From Edaphobacter sp. 4G125 (GTDB lineage: Bacteria; Acidobacteriota; Terriglobia; Terriglobales; Acidobacteriaceae), in NCBI RefSeq assembly GCF_014274685.1, contig NZ_CP060393.1:2477501-2541500 (forward strand): a stretch of DNA of 64,000 nt. Direction: 5' to 3'. The position numbers were made by a program, and so were the translations under genes. This document shows, piece by piece, positions 1-10,391 of the stretch. The notes below the pieces were generated by a model. It had not been told where the DNA came from. It saw nothing but the letters and a program-made list of their open reading frames with translations, and did no database searches. Positions within the stretch are counted from its first letter, which is position 1. Each line of letters begins with the position of its first letter.

Positions 1-930
1 GTGCTCTCGAAGCAGTACAACGAGGAAGCCTCTGAGGATATGGCTCGGCAGATCGCCCATCGGTTTGCCGATGAGATTATCTTCCGCCTCGGCGGCGGTA
101 TTCCCGGCATCGCAGAGACCAAAATTTACTACGTGAAGGTTGCAGGCGGAAATAAAGAGATTTGGGCGATGGACTACGATGGAGCCAACCAGCACCAGAT
201 CACCCATCTTGGTACGATCTCGATCTCTCCTCGTGTCTCGCCGGACAATAGTCGGATTGCCTTCTCTTCTCTGGGACGGGATGGTTTTCAGATCCGGATG
301 TACTCTCTGCTGTTGAACCGGATGGTTAACTTCTCCTCCCTCGGGGGGACCAATCTTTCACCTGCCTGGTCACCTGACGGTCGTCAACTGGCCTTCTCCT
401 CTTCTCGAACGGGAGATCCGGAGATCTACCTCACAGATTCCAACGGGGGCGGGATGAAGCGAATTACCAGCTTCCGTGGTCCCGACGTCTCCCCTGTCTT
501 CAATCCGAAGACAGGATCGCAAATTGCCTGGATCAGCGGTCGCACAGGATTGCCGCAACTCTATATCATGGATGTCGATGGATCCGCTGTAACGCGTTTA
601 ACCGATGGAGGTTATGCAACTTCCGTCTCCTGGTCTCCCAATGGTCAGTTCCTAGCATTCGCATGGAACCGCAAATATGGGCCAGGCGCGCCGGGCGGTC
701 AAGATATCTATGTCATGGAAATTTCCACAAAGCGCTGGATCCAAGTTACGCATGATATCGGCCGTTGCGACTTTCCGTCATGGTCGCCAGATGGTCGCCA
801 TATCGTGTTCGCGAACTCCCCGGACGGCCGTGCCTCGAGCACGCGTATCGTTTCCATGCTGGTCGATGGCACAGGGCGGCATAACCTGACTGGTCCTGGT
901 GCTGATATGCCAAATTGGAGCTGGAAGTAA
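1..930 (+). CDS. tolB: Tol-Pal system beta-propeller protein TolB (5' end outside window)
   Basis: Periplasmic TolB links Pal to the inner-membrane TolA/TolQR machine and keeps the outer membrane tethered during division. The window opens inside the gene; 309 residues of the C-terminal part are seen. Repeated PD40/WD-like blades are visible, for example SPDNSRIAFSS, WSPDGRQLAFSS, YIMDVDGSAVTRLT and WSPDGRHIVFA. The residues before about 40 belong to the end of the N-terminal domain. The protein ends in NWSWK at a TAA. pal follows after 90 bp and cpoB after that, the classic tol-pal order, which supports the name strongly. The GTG at position 1 is an internal codon and not a start. Confidence 0.93.
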   Translation: MLSKQYNEEASEDMARQIAHRFADEIIFRLGGGIPGIAETKIYYVKVAGGNKEIWAMDYDGANQHQITHLGTISISPRVSPDNSRIAFSSLGRDGFQIRMYSLLLNRMVNFSSLGGTNLSPAWSPDGRQLAFSSSRTGDPEIYLTDSNGGGMKRITSFRGPDVSPVFNPKTGSQIAWISGRTGLPQLYIMDVDGSAVTRLTDGGYATSVSWSPNGQFLAFAWNRKYGPGAPGGQDIYVMEISTKRWIQVTHDIGRCDFPSWSPDGRHIVFANSPDGRASSTRIVSMLVDGTGRHNLTGPGADMPNWSWK

Positions 931-1020
931 TCAGTTCCCTGCGAGATTCACTATAGATCTCACAGATAACCTGAACCTTCGTTGTATTGATTGATAGAAG
1001 AAAGAGCAGGAGAAATCTTC

Positions 1021-1782
1021 ATGAACGTATCATTCGCCCATTCTCGAAAAGCCCTGGTTATAGCAGCGGTCGTTGTCGCTTTAGGCGCAGTGACTGGATG
1101 CCACAAGAAAGAAAAACCGGTCAACCCAGCTTCACTGGGACCCATGCCGAGCTCTGCACCCGCTCCAACCGCCACCCTGACTGCTGATCCGGAAGCGATC
1201 GATGTGGGTCAGTCGGTTGTGCTGAATTGGCGGACACAAAACGCGACCTCCGTAACCATCGATGGCATTGGCGAAGTTCCTGTGAACGGTACCCAGACGG
1301 TGACGCCTTCCAGCTCTACCAACTTCCATCTCACGGCAAAGGGCGATGGAGGTACGACCGAGGCGAATGTTCGCGTTACGGTTCGGGTTCCGCAGGCTCC
1401 CTCGGCTAATTCAGGAGAAGGCGATATGGGATCTGAAGCTGCCTTTCACCAGAATGTGAAGGACATCTTCTTTGATTACGACAGCTACGATGTTCGTCCG
1501 GATGCGCAAGCCTCAATTCCAGCGGCTGCGTCTTATCTGAACGCGCACCCAGCCATCAAGGTCGTGATCGGCGGTTACTGCGACGAGCGTGGTTCGGCTG
1601 AGTACAACCTCGCGCTCGGTGAAAATCGCGCAAACTCTGCCAAGACTGCGTTGGTCAATGCTGGCGTCTCCGGATCGCGTATCCGCGTCATCAGCTATGG
1701 CAAGGAAAAGCAGTTCTGCACAGAGCAAAATGAGAGCTGCTGGCAGCAGAATCGTCGTGCTCAGTTCTCGCTTGATCGCTAA
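1021..1782 (+). CDS. pal: Peptidoglycan-associated lipoprotein Pal with an Ig-like insert
   Basis: Outer-membrane lipoprotein that binds peptidoglycan and TolB. I chose ATG 1021 over the in-frame start at 991 because AGGAGA lies just upstream and the protein then begins with a compact lipoprotein signal ending in the lipobox VTGC (Cys27). Residues about 60-125 form a beta-rich segment (DPEAIDVGQSVVLNW) resembling an Ig-like fold. Residues about 148-253 are an OmpA-like peptidoglycan-binding domain, with FDYDSYDVRPDA, GYCDERGSAEYN and LGENRA. At 253 residues it is much longer than the roughly 170 residues of enterobacterial Pal, because of the middle segment. It follows tolB and precedes cpoB. 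Confidence 0.93.
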   Translation: MNVSFAHSRKALVIAAVVVALGAVTGCHKKEKPVNPASLGPMPSSAPAPTATLTADPEAIDVGQSVVLNWRTQNATSVTIDGIGEVPVNGTQTVTPSSSTNFHLTAKGDGGTTEANVRVTVRVPQAPSANSGEGDMGSEAAFHQNVKDIFFDYDSYDVRPDAQASIPAAASYLNAHPAIKVVIGGYCDERGSAEYNLALGENRANSAKTALVNAGVSGSRIRVISYGKEKQFCTEQNESCWQQNRRAQFSLDR

Positions 1783-1809
1783 ACATAAAGCTACCCGGCA
1801 ATTTCAATG

Positions 1810-1841
1810 GCCCTCGCGCAGCATTCAGGCTACGCGAGGGC
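1810..1841. other. Stem-loop between pal and cpoB
   Basis: Perfect 9-bp inverted repeat: GCCCTCGCG at 1810-1818 and CGCGAGGGC at 1833-1841, with a 14-nt loop that can pair further (AGC with GCT). No T run follows, so it may be an mRNA-stabilising or partly attenuating intercistronic hairpin instead of a full terminator. Confidence 0.55.
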
Positions 1842-1892
1842 TAAACTATAAATATCCCTCACACAATGAGGAGGTATAAGGCAGAAGCCGTC

Positions 1893-2870
1893 ATGAATAT
1901 CTCTAATTTCATTTCCCGACATTCCACTTCCCTGGCTTGCACGGTCTTTGCGGTATCGCTTCTCGTTCCATCCTCTCCTGCATTTGCCGTAAGCAAGGAG
2001 ATCGTGCAGCTTCAAACCCAGGTTCAACAGTTGCAGGACGCCGTTGCACGCCTGCAGCAATCGAATGACGAACGCATGGGCGTCATGAAGGACCTGGTCC
2101 AACAAAGCGCCGATGCAGTCAATCGCATGTCGCAAAATATCGATACACTTCAGAAACAGCTTCAGGTTCGTCAGGATAACCAAGGAAGTAAGATCGACCA
2201 GGTCTCCGGCCAGATCCAATCCCTCAACGACTCCCTGGATGAGGTAAAGGCTCGTCTTGGCCGCCTGGAGAAACTGGCACAGGATATCCAGAGCCAGCAA
2301 CAATCGATCAATGCAAATATGCCGCCGGCTGGCGCTCCCATGGATAATTCAGTTCCGCCTGCTGCAAATACTCCTCCTCCTGTTGCCGCTCCTACACGGA
2401 AGGGCAAACCGTCAGCAGGAACACCAATGTCGGAGGTCACTCCGCCTCCGACTACTCCGGCGGCGCCTGCAGCTCCGCCAGTCGACGATCTCTACAAGAC
2501 TGCTCTTGGAGATTACATGGGGGCGAAGTATCAGCTCGCCTCCTCTGAATTCTCAGACGTTGTGAAGTTCTACCCTGATCATCCCTTAGCGGGAAATGCT
2601 TCATTTTATCGGGGCGAGATCGCCTACCGCGCCAATCACTATCAAGATGCCATCAAAGAGTATGACCGGGTGATCGAACAGTATGCAGATAGCAACAAGG
2701 TTCCGGTTGCACATCTTCATAAAGGCCAAGCCCTCTTGGCGCTCAAACAAAATGAAGCTGGCGTCCGCGAGCTTCGCGCTTTGATCCAGCGTTTTCCTAA
2801 CTCTCCTGAAGCCATGCAGGCTCGTAGCAAGTTGAATGGCATGGGCGTAACGATCTCTCCTCGCCGTTAG
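1893..2870 (+). CDS. cpoB: Cell division coordinator CpoB / YbgF-like TPR protein
   Basis: Periplasmic TolA-associated protein that coordinates peptidoglycan synthesis with outer-membrane constriction. An in-frame ATG lies at 1866 but contains the GAGGAGG stretch; ATG 1893 gives a clean signal peptide (cleavage near SPAFA-VS), so I prefer it. After the signal come a coiled coil rich in Gln and Leu (about residues 30-145), a Pro/Ala linker (about 150-205), and a C-terminal TPR region with YQLASSEFSDVVKFYPDHPLAGNASFYRGE and a YQDAIKEYDRVIEQYAD repeat. The domain order and place behind pal match the family. The spacing of the Shine-Dalgarno to 1893 is long, so the start is not certain. Confidence 0.9.
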   Translation: MNISNFISRHSTSLACTVFAVSLLVPSSPAFAVSKEIVQLQTQVQQLQDAVARLQQSNDERMGVMKDLVQQSADAVNRMSQNIDTLQKQLQVRQDNQGSKIDQVSGQIQSLNDSLDEVKARLGRLEKLAQDIQSQQQSINANMPPAGAPMDNSVPPAANTPPPVAAPTRKGKPSAGTPMSEVTPPPTTPAAPAAPPVDDLYKTALGDYMGAKYQLASSEFSDVVKFYPDHPLAGNASFYRGEIAYRANHYQDAIKEYDRVIEQYADSNKVPVAHLHKGQALLALKQNEAGVRELRALIQRFPNSPEAMQARSKLNGMGVTISPRR

Positions 2871-3393
2871 TTTCCCTTCCCTCCTTCCTCCCGAAATGAT
2901 CTAAAAGAAAGGCGCTGATGTTTCCAAGAGAAACATTGTGAAAGGCTGCTTGCCCGTTACAAGACCACTAGAGCTCAGGCACAGCGGTTATATTTCGCAA
3001 CAGAATCCTTCGATAGATCAGAGCACAAGGGGGATATGCTACAAAGAACTTCACCGGTAGCTCTGGATTGTGTCACTTTTCGAAAAGATCTCCACCCGTT
3101 ACGCAATCGAAAAGGCATAAAGAAACATCATTGCTACCGTTAGGCACTCTGACGCGTTGCTTCTGAATCTCAAAGCTCGGAAGACTGAACTGCGCGAGTT
3201 AAAGAAGAGAGCCGCGAGTTGACACCTGCTGAAATCCGATCCAGGTTTTGGCTGCTATTCAGCGGTCTCCCCAAAGCACCTGCCGTCGAGAACAAAGCAA
3301 GCCTGCACGTTAACTCAATCCGCCGGATGCCTCAAACGGATAACTCATATTTTCTTAAGGGAATGGCCTGTCCAGTGATCAGGGGCCTGTGAT
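2871..3393. other. Gene-free interval between cpoB and tRNA-fMet
   Basis: About 520 bp with no plausible reading frame on either strand and no recognisable RNA gene. The first 25 bases after cpoB are pyrimidine-rich (CCCTTCCCTCCTTCCTCCC), but no clear terminator hairpin is visible. I saw no repeat copies in it. Confidence 0.5.
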
Positions 3394-3470
<77 letters not shown>

Positions 3471-3475
3471 TAATC

Positions 3476-3504
3476 AATATAACTCTCGTATCCAATGAGG
3501 TCAA
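3476..3504 (-). promoter_or_regulatory. Sigma70-type promoter of tRNA-fMet
   Basis: On the minus strand a TTGACC box (3499-3504) is followed after exactly 17 bp by TATATT (3476-3481). The predicted start point falls within a few bases of the mature tRNA 5' end. The site sits in the short space between argS and the tRNA. Confidence 0.7.
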
Positions 3505-3523
3505 CCTAAACTGGCTACATACG

Positions 3524-5527
3524 TTACATGCGCTCAGGAGCTTCAATCCCTAAGAACCCTAACGCGCGGATCATCTCGCGTTGTGCAACTGCCGCGGTCG
3601 CCAGATAGAGTGCTCGGCGATCTGGATCTGTTTCATTCAGGATGTGATGGCGGTGGTAAAAGTTATTGAACTGCTGTGCTAGTTGGAAGGCATAGCGAGC
3701 CAGATAAGCAGGCTCTGAAGTTGAGAGACACTGCTCAATGACGCTGGATAGTTTCGCAGCCAGCAGCCATGTTTCCCAGATCGAATTCCCTTCTTCCCCT
3801 TCCAGAAACGGCTTGGCATTGAATTGCTGAAACCCAGCGATTGTGGCCTCGGGGTTTGTGTTTGCCTTGCGAAAGATATTCGCAGCCCGAACGATGGCGT
3901 ACTGAATATATGGGCCGGTCTCTCCTTCGAAGCTAAGTGCATCTTTGAAGTCGAATGCGATCACCGTATTTCGGGTATAACGCAACATAAAATAACGCAA
4001 AGCGCCAACCGCAATCTGGCGCGCGATCGTCGCCCTCTCGGCATCGGAGAGATCTGGATGACGGGCATCGACCTCTGTCTGTGCTGCACTTATTAATTGG
4101 TCGAGGAGATCGTCCGCTTTAACTCCAAACCCCTTCCGCCCGCTGACTTCGATGTACGCTCTCTTCTGGTCCTCTTCACTGACGGCATATCCCAAATCAA
4201 GCGCGCATCGTGGAGTAAGCGCAACCATCTCGTAAGAAAAATGGGTATAGCGATCTGCCTCCTTGGTAAAGCCCATGCCGCGCAGGGCCTGAACAACCTG
4301 CGTTTGAGGATCATTCTGGCGAGAATCGATTACGTTGTAAATTGCATCTGCATGCCCGAATATGGGGTGACCTGCGTCGCTTGGACCATCGGTCGAGATC
4401 CAACAGGTATGTGAGGGATACTCCAAAAATTTTCGATAGCCAAAATCTTTTCCGGGTAGAAGGCCAAACTTCCAGAGATGGTACGCAATGTCCTTGCCAA
4501 CATAGGTAACTGTGCCATTAGATCGAACGATGACTTTAGCATCCTCATTTGGGCCTTCTTCTCCCTCGACCTCCTCCGTTCCGGCACGGCGCATGACCCA
4601 GCACCCCTTGTTCTTCCCTTCCGTCTCGAGATAAAGAACACCTTTTTCAATCATCAATTGCCGAGCAGCATCCCAGAAATGAAGATGCAAAATCTCGCTT
4701 TCCCGTGGAAGGAAGTCATATTCGATCGACAACCTTTGCATCGTCTCAAGATGTCGTCGCAAGACTGCTGTGGCGATCAGATCAGCGACAGCGGCTGTCT
4801 CATTTCCTCCATGCTCGATGGCATGGAGTGTCTCGAGGCGTATTTGTTTGCGGGCGGCAGCCTGGTCCGGATCAGCCGAGTACCATTGCGAAACGCTGGC
4901 ATAGAGATCCCAGCAGTAATAATCAATGCGCTCGCCTTTTGCGTCTAAATCTGACAGAAGCCGCTTCGTAGAAGCAAGATCGCGCCCTTCCAGGTGCGTC
5001 AGACCGACAACAACATCAGCGACCTGTACTCCCGTATTGTCGATGTAATTTTGTACACCGACGTCGTAGCCACTCTTATAGTCGTCTTTCCGAAGTAAAC
5101 GCTGGAAAGTATCTCCAAGGATCGCATTGCGAAGGTGACCGATATGAGCGGCCTTATTCGGATTGATACTGGTGTGCTCAATGAGCCTAAAACCTGGGCC
5201 TCCAATATCGGAGTGCTGATCGCTGGCAATATCGTGCGCAACCGCTTCCCTGTCGAAACGTACGTTGATATATCCAGCTCCGGCAACTTCGACCGAAGCT
5301 ACGCCTGTGGGAAGTGAAGAAGACAATTCTGCTGCAAGTTCCGTGGCAATCGCTCGCGGCGCTTTGCGAAGCTGCTTGGCCAGCTCAAAAGCCACCGGAA
5401 GTGCTAACTCTCCCATCGAAATGGAGGGTGGCTGCTCAACAGCAAGATGCGAAAAGGTAAGCTGATATCTTTCAGCAAGAATAGCCTGAATACGCGCCAG
5501 CAAAGACTGTTGAACTTTACGATACAT
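3524..5527 (-). CDS. argS: Arginyl-tRNA synthetase
   Basis: Cytoplasmic class I synthetase that charges tRNA-Arg. The N-terminal additional domain ends with the family motif VEVAGAGYINVRF (about 79-91). The HIGH signature AAHIGHLRNA sits at about 126-135, preceded by HTSINPNK. In place of a textbook KMSKS loop there is SGRKGFGVKADDL, as in many ArgS proteins that lack the canonical motif. The C-terminal alpha-helical anticodon-binding domain ends in NETDPDRRALYLATAAVAQREMIRALGFLGIEAPERM-type sequence, typical of ArgS. At 667 residues it is longer than the usual 550-590 because of extra segments in the catalytic domain. It is transcribed alone, upstream of the tRNA-fMet gene on the same strand. 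Confidence 0.95.
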   Translation of the reverse strand: MYRKVQQSLLARIQAILAERYQLTFSHLAVEQPPSISMGELALPVAFELAKQLRKAPRAIATELAAELSSSLPTGVASVEVAGAGYINVRFDREAVAHDIASDQHSDIGGPGFRLIEHTSINPNKAAHIGHLRNAILGDTFQRLLRKDDYKSGYDVGVQNYIDNTGVQVADVVVGLTHLEGRDLASTKRLLSDLDAKGERIDYYCWDLYASVSQWYSADPDQAAARKQIRLETLHAIEHGGNETAAVADLIATAVLRRHLETMQRLSIEYDFLPRESEILHLHFWDAARQLMIEKGVLYLETEGKNKGCWVMRRAGTEEVEGEEGPNEDAKVIVRSNGTVTYVGKDIAYHLWKFGLLPGKDFGYRKFLEYPSHTCWISTDGPSDAGHPIFGHADAIYNVIDSRQNDPQTQVVQALRGMGFTKEADRYTHFSYEMVALTPRCALDLGYAVSEEDQKRAYIEVSGRKGFGVKADDLLDQLISAAQTEVDARHPDLSDAERATIARQIAVGALRYFMLRYTRNTVIAFDFKDALSFEGETGPYIQYAIVRAANIFRKANTNPEATIAGFQQFNAKPFLEGEEGNSIWETWLLAAKLSSVIEQCLSTSEPAYLARYAFQLAQQFNNFYHRHHILNETDPDRRALYLATAAVAQREMIRALGFLGIEAPERM

Positions 5528-5617
5528 ATTTAATTCACCGAGGGATTTGGCTTTGCTTCAGTTTACGCGACTATGGAAAAACGGCGCGATGTGGTTCTAG
5601 CTGAAAGCAAAATGGAA

Positions 5618-6622
5618 TTACGGTAACTCTGTGGGAAGAGTCTCGATCTCGTTGAGTAAGGGCGTATGGTTATGCATACGTATCCTGTGGATGAGGAAAA
5701 TCAGGCCTCCAGCACCTGTTACCGAGATCAGCATCCAGGCATGTATTGCCAAACCAAAAACTGCAGATACCCCTTGCGGAGCGCCATGGCTGACCAAAGA
5801 ACTCTTAACAGCCCACTCAAAGGGGCCAATCGCTCCCGGTGAACTGGGCAACATATACGAGAGGTTGGCGAAGGAAACCGCCTCCCATGGCCCGAGCGGG
5901 GATATTTTAAGTCCGATAAGGTTTATCGCCGAAACAAAGATCATTCCTTCGCAAAACCATATGATGCCACTCTGAACAAGAAGAACGATATTGCCCGCAA
6001 TACCCATCTGACGGAGCATGCTGATCGCCAGGAGCAGCCAATGCTCCACCTTGTGGACCAGCTTATTCTCAGGAAATGCGGCAAAGAATTTGCGGACTGG
6101 CGCTTCAAGTTTCCCAGCCCCGAACATAAGAATAAGCAGCCCCAATGTCGAAACCAGTAGAGCAACATCTGCACCGCGGCGAATCTTTACGGGCAGATCC
6201 CCTCCCATCGTGCCAACAAAAATAAGCCCCACAACAAATACATCTAGCAACTTTTCCAAAATTACAGTGCTAAATATGGCAGAGGGGGCCGCTCCGAGAT
6301 CCGACGCATAGGTAAATATCCGCATGATATCCCCGATGCGCAACGGCATGATGTTATTGGCAGCAAGCGAAGTCATCAGAACCCGTGCGCAAGTGGAAAA
6401 ACGAGCTCCTGTAGAGCGCATCATGCGGGTCCAGCGTACGCAGCGCAGCGTGTAACCTGCCAGCGTAAAGCCAATAACGCCCAGAACCCAGAGAGGATGA
6501 ACAAAGCTCAGAGAGCGGAACTCCGAAGGATGAACGTGGCGAAACGTATACCAAAGGAAAAACGCACTGACAAGAAAGCCCGGAACCGTTTTGATGAATT
6601 TGCGAGAATGCGTCTGGGTCAT
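5618..6622 (-). CDS. Flippase-like integral membrane protein (UPF0104 / lysylphosphatidylglycerol synthase TM-region family)
   Basis: Inner-membrane protein of 334 residues with about seven to eight hydrophobic segments spread over the length. Family signatures are visible: RMMRSTGARFSTCARVLMTSLAANNIMPLRIGD near residues 65-100, the motif pattern of AglD/YbhN-type proteins, and LPSSPGAIGPFEWAV near 265. Such proteins lack the cytosolic aminoacyl-transferase domain of MprF and are thought to move or modify lipids or lipid-linked sugars. The N-terminus is positively charged (SRKFIKT). The next gene upstream, at 6847, is divergent and also encodes a large membrane protein. The true substrate is unknown. 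Confidence 0.75.
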   Translation of the reverse strand: MTQTHSRKFIKTVPGFLVSAFFLWYTFRHVHPSEFRSLSFVHPLWVLGVIGFTLAGYTLRCVRWTRMMRSTGARFSTCARVLMTSLAANNIMPLRIGDIMRIFTYASDLGAAPSAIFSTVILEKLLDVFVVGLIFVGTMGGDLPVKIRRGADVALLVSTLGLLILMFGAGKLEAPVRKFFAAFPENKLVHKVEHWLLLAISMLRQMGIAGNIVLLVQSGIIWFCEGMIFVSAINLIGLKISPLGPWEAVSFANLSYMLPSSPGAIGPFEWAVKSSLVSHGAPQGVSAVFGLAIHAWMLISVTGAGGLIFLIHRIRMHNHTPLLNEIETLPTELP

Positions 6623-6846
6623 CGGGGCCTACAGAAAAATACGCCTTCTAAAAGGAAGATAGAGCGCAACATACAGTTTATTTATTGTAAACGCCGCCTT
6701 TTTCACAATAGATGTAGACAAAATGGGCCAGTAACACGTCTTAGTCTTCAGTGCGTTCTTTGAATATCCTGCAGATTGAACCAATGGACAGTGATTCACT
6801 AGAGGATTCAGACTGATTTTCTTATCGATCAGGAGCATTCGAGAAT

Positions 6847-8511
6847 TTGGCCACCACAGTCGTTTCCTTTTTAAAACACGATCTGAACCAAGTTGGCACT
6901 CATGCTGAACCATCGCGACAAAGGCTGGAACGCCGTTATGTCATCTGGTTTATAACCGCGCTAACCGCGCTCGCCTTTTTCATTCACGGTTACCACCCTT
7001 TTGCAGAAGATGGCGGCTTATATCTAACCGGCGTAAAGAAATCTTTGACGCCGGACATGTATCCTCACGAAACGGGATTTGTGCTCGGCCATCTTCGTTT
7101 TTCTGTTTTTGGGCCAACACTTGCCTCGCTGGTTCGGTTTACCGGAATCAAACTTGAAGTCATTGTTCTACTGGCCTATCTCGCGAGTATCTGGACCATG
7201 CTTTGGGCCGCCTGGCTCCTGGCCGATCGCTGTTTTCAGGGCTGGCAGCGAGTAGGTGCAGTCACCCTGTTCGCAACATGGTTAACTCTTCCCGTCGCCG
7301 GAACTTCCTTGATGGTGATGGATCCTTATGTAACAGCTCGAAGCATATCCACACCCTGCGTACTTCTGGCAATCGTCTTCGCTCTGGATCTGTTTATGCA
7401 GCGAAGTGAAGACGGCGAGCACAACATCCGCCCATTGCTCGCAATGGGAGCAACGTTACTGCTCGCTGCAATCATGCATCCTCTCATGGCCATATATGGC
7501 TTCGGCTGCATCCTTGCTTTAGGATCATCGTTATCGCGCAGAAAAAGCATCTGGTTTCTTGCCACAGTAACTTTCTGCGTAGCGGCAGTGGCGGCAGCGG
7601 CTCTTCTCAGTAGAGTTATGCAGCCGGAAACTGCAAATTACCGACTGGTAGCGATGACCCGCTATTACTGGTTTCTGAACCAGTGGCATTGGTATGAGTG
7701 GCTTGGATTAGCAGGGCCTTTAGCAATTCTGGCCTTCGCCGGTTTCAAATCGAAAAAACTCAATGAGACGGCACAAACTCTTGCGCGGATGTGCGTAACT
7801 GCTGGCCTGGCAGCAATCCTGGTCGCACTTATTTTCGCTCGACCAGATTCACCATCTTTGTTGATTGCCAGACTGCAACCTCTCCGCATCTTCCAGACCC
7901 TTTATATCGTAATGACCTTGTACGTCGGCGCATGGCTATCTACTTATCTTCGGCAAAAAAGAACCCTCTGGATAGCAGCGTTTTCCTTATTCGCATCGAT
8001 CATGTTTTTTGTCCAACGTCAAACTTTTCCTGCTTCTGCCCACATCGAGCTTTTCCAGGGGCAGCAACAAAATGGATGGGCTCAGGCATTCACATGGATA
8101 CGCAGCAATACTCCCAAAGACGCCTTATTCGCCTTGGATGCGGACTATATAACCAAACCGGGTGAAGATGCACAATCCTTCCGAGCTATTGCCGAGAGAA
8201 GCGCGCTGCCGGACTATTCAAAAGATGGTGGCGAAGCTTCAATCACCCCATCTCTGGCAGACCAATGGACGGTCGGCCAGAAACTTCAGGAACGATTGAG
8301 CGAGCAAAATGACGCAGAAAAAATCTCCGAATTGAGTCCAATGGGGGTGCAATGGGTGGTCCTTACCAAAGGTGCATCAACTGGGCTGACGTGTCCTTAT
8401 ATCAATTCAGCAGTAAAAGTATGCCAATTGCAGGCAGAAAAATCTTCGAAGGCTGCAAACATCATCTCGAACAAGCAGGCCCCGCGACTCTCATCAACTC
8501 AGTCTCGTTGA
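6847..8511 (+). CDS. Unrecognised polytopic membrane protein, 554 aa
   Basis: I do not recognise a named family. A TTG start is used; AGGAG at 6831-6835 supports it and no ATG is near. A short soluble N-terminus of about 35 residues is followed by ten or so hydrophobic segments up to about residue 390, beginning with WFITALTALAFFIHGY. An extracytoplasmic C-terminal region follows. The conserved-looking stretch HPFAEDGGLYLTGVKK after the first segment, on the outer side, has the layout of a GT-C-fold glycosyltransferase or of related acidobacterial proteins annotated as hypothetical. The C-terminal part has a Trp/Ile motif AFTWIRSNTPKDALFALDADYI that is common in such proteins. It is divergent from the flippase-like gene at 5618. 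Confidence 0.6.
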   Translation: MATTVVSFLKHDLNQVGTHAEPSRQRLERRYVIWFITALTALAFFIHGYHPFAEDGGLYLTGVKKSLTPDMYPHETGFVLGHLRFSVFGPTLASLVRFTGIKLEVIVLLAYLASIWTMLWAAWLLADRCFQGWQRVGAVTLFATWLTLPVAGTSLMVMDPYVTARSISTPCVLLAIVFALDLFMQRSEDGEHNIRPLLAMGATLLLAAIMHPLMAIYGFGCILALGSSLSRRKSIWFLATVTFCVAAVAAAALLSRVMQPETANYRLVAMTRYYWFLNQWHWYEWLGLAGPLAILAFAGFKSKKLNETAQTLARMCVTAGLAAILVALIFARPDSPSLLIARLQPLRIFQTLYIVMTLYVGAWLSTYLRQKRTLWIAAFSLFASIMFFVQRQTFPASAHIELFQGQQQNGWAQAFTWIRSNTPKDALFALDADYITKPGEDAQSFRAIAERSALPDYSKDGGEASITPSLADQWTVGQKLQERLSEQNDAEKISELSPMGVQWVVLTKGASTGLTCPYINSAVKVCQLQAEKSSKAANIISNKQAPRLSSTQSR

Positions 8512-8539
8512 GAGCAACAAGGCATCTCACAGTCGGTAT

Positions 8540-8568
8540 TTGCACCGTCAAATGTGCTAACTTTAATA
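8540..8568 (+). promoter_or_regulatory. Possible promoter of tRNA-Lys
   Basis: TTGCAC at 8540-8545 and TTAATA at 8563-8568 are 17 bp apart. The predicted start point would fall at or just inside the mature tRNA 5' end at 8573, so the -10 box may be shifted by a base or the tRNA may be read from further upstream. Confidence 0.35.
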
Positions 8569-8572
8569 AGGA

Positions 8573-8648
8573 GAGAGCGTAGCTCAGTTGGTAGAGCATC
8601 GCCCTTTTAAGGCGTTGGTCCTGGGTTCGAGCCCCAGCGCTCTCACCA
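8573..8648 (+). tRNA. tRNA-Lys (TTT)
   Basis: Complete cloverleaf of 76 nt with encoded CCA. Acceptor GAGAGCG pairs with CGCTCTC, the D-loop has AGTTGGTAGA, the anticodon loop CTTTTAA carries TTT, and the T-arm is CTGGG-TTCGAGC-CCCAG. It stands alone, 61 bp after the preceding membrane protein gene. Confidence 0.96.
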
Positions 8649-8793
8649 AAATAACCCCACAATAAATTTATAGGTCCTGGCAAAAACGAGGTCCTCGGTG
8701 GCAAGAACAAGCACTGCAGCCCAATGCTTGCAGGGCTCGTAGTAAACATCGCAGTGGCGTTCCGCCGATGCCTACTGAGCTATCACGACGCCG

Positions 8794-8831
8794 GGACCGG
8801 CAAAGAAGGCTCTCGCCTACACCGCCGGTCC
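8794..8831. other. Stem-loop downstream of gdhA
   Basis: GGACCGGC (8794-8801) and GCCGGTCC (8824-8831) form an 8-bp stem, and AGGC/GCCT nests inside it. It lies 17 bp beyond the gdhA stop. A T run is missing on both sides, so it is at best a weak or Rho-assisted terminator. Confidence 0.4.
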
Positions 8832-8848
8832 TTGATCGGAAGCCGTGA

Positions 8849-10330
<1,482 letters not shown>

Positions 10331-10391
10331 TTAAAGTGTCAATCCTTGGATTTAATTCTTGCCATCGCATTTCCCTATTACTCTCTGGGCA

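Noticed and set aside
2871..3393. Possible RNA gene (6S, SRP or RNase P RNA) after cpoB
   Set aside because: None of the conserved core sequences of these RNAs could be seen.
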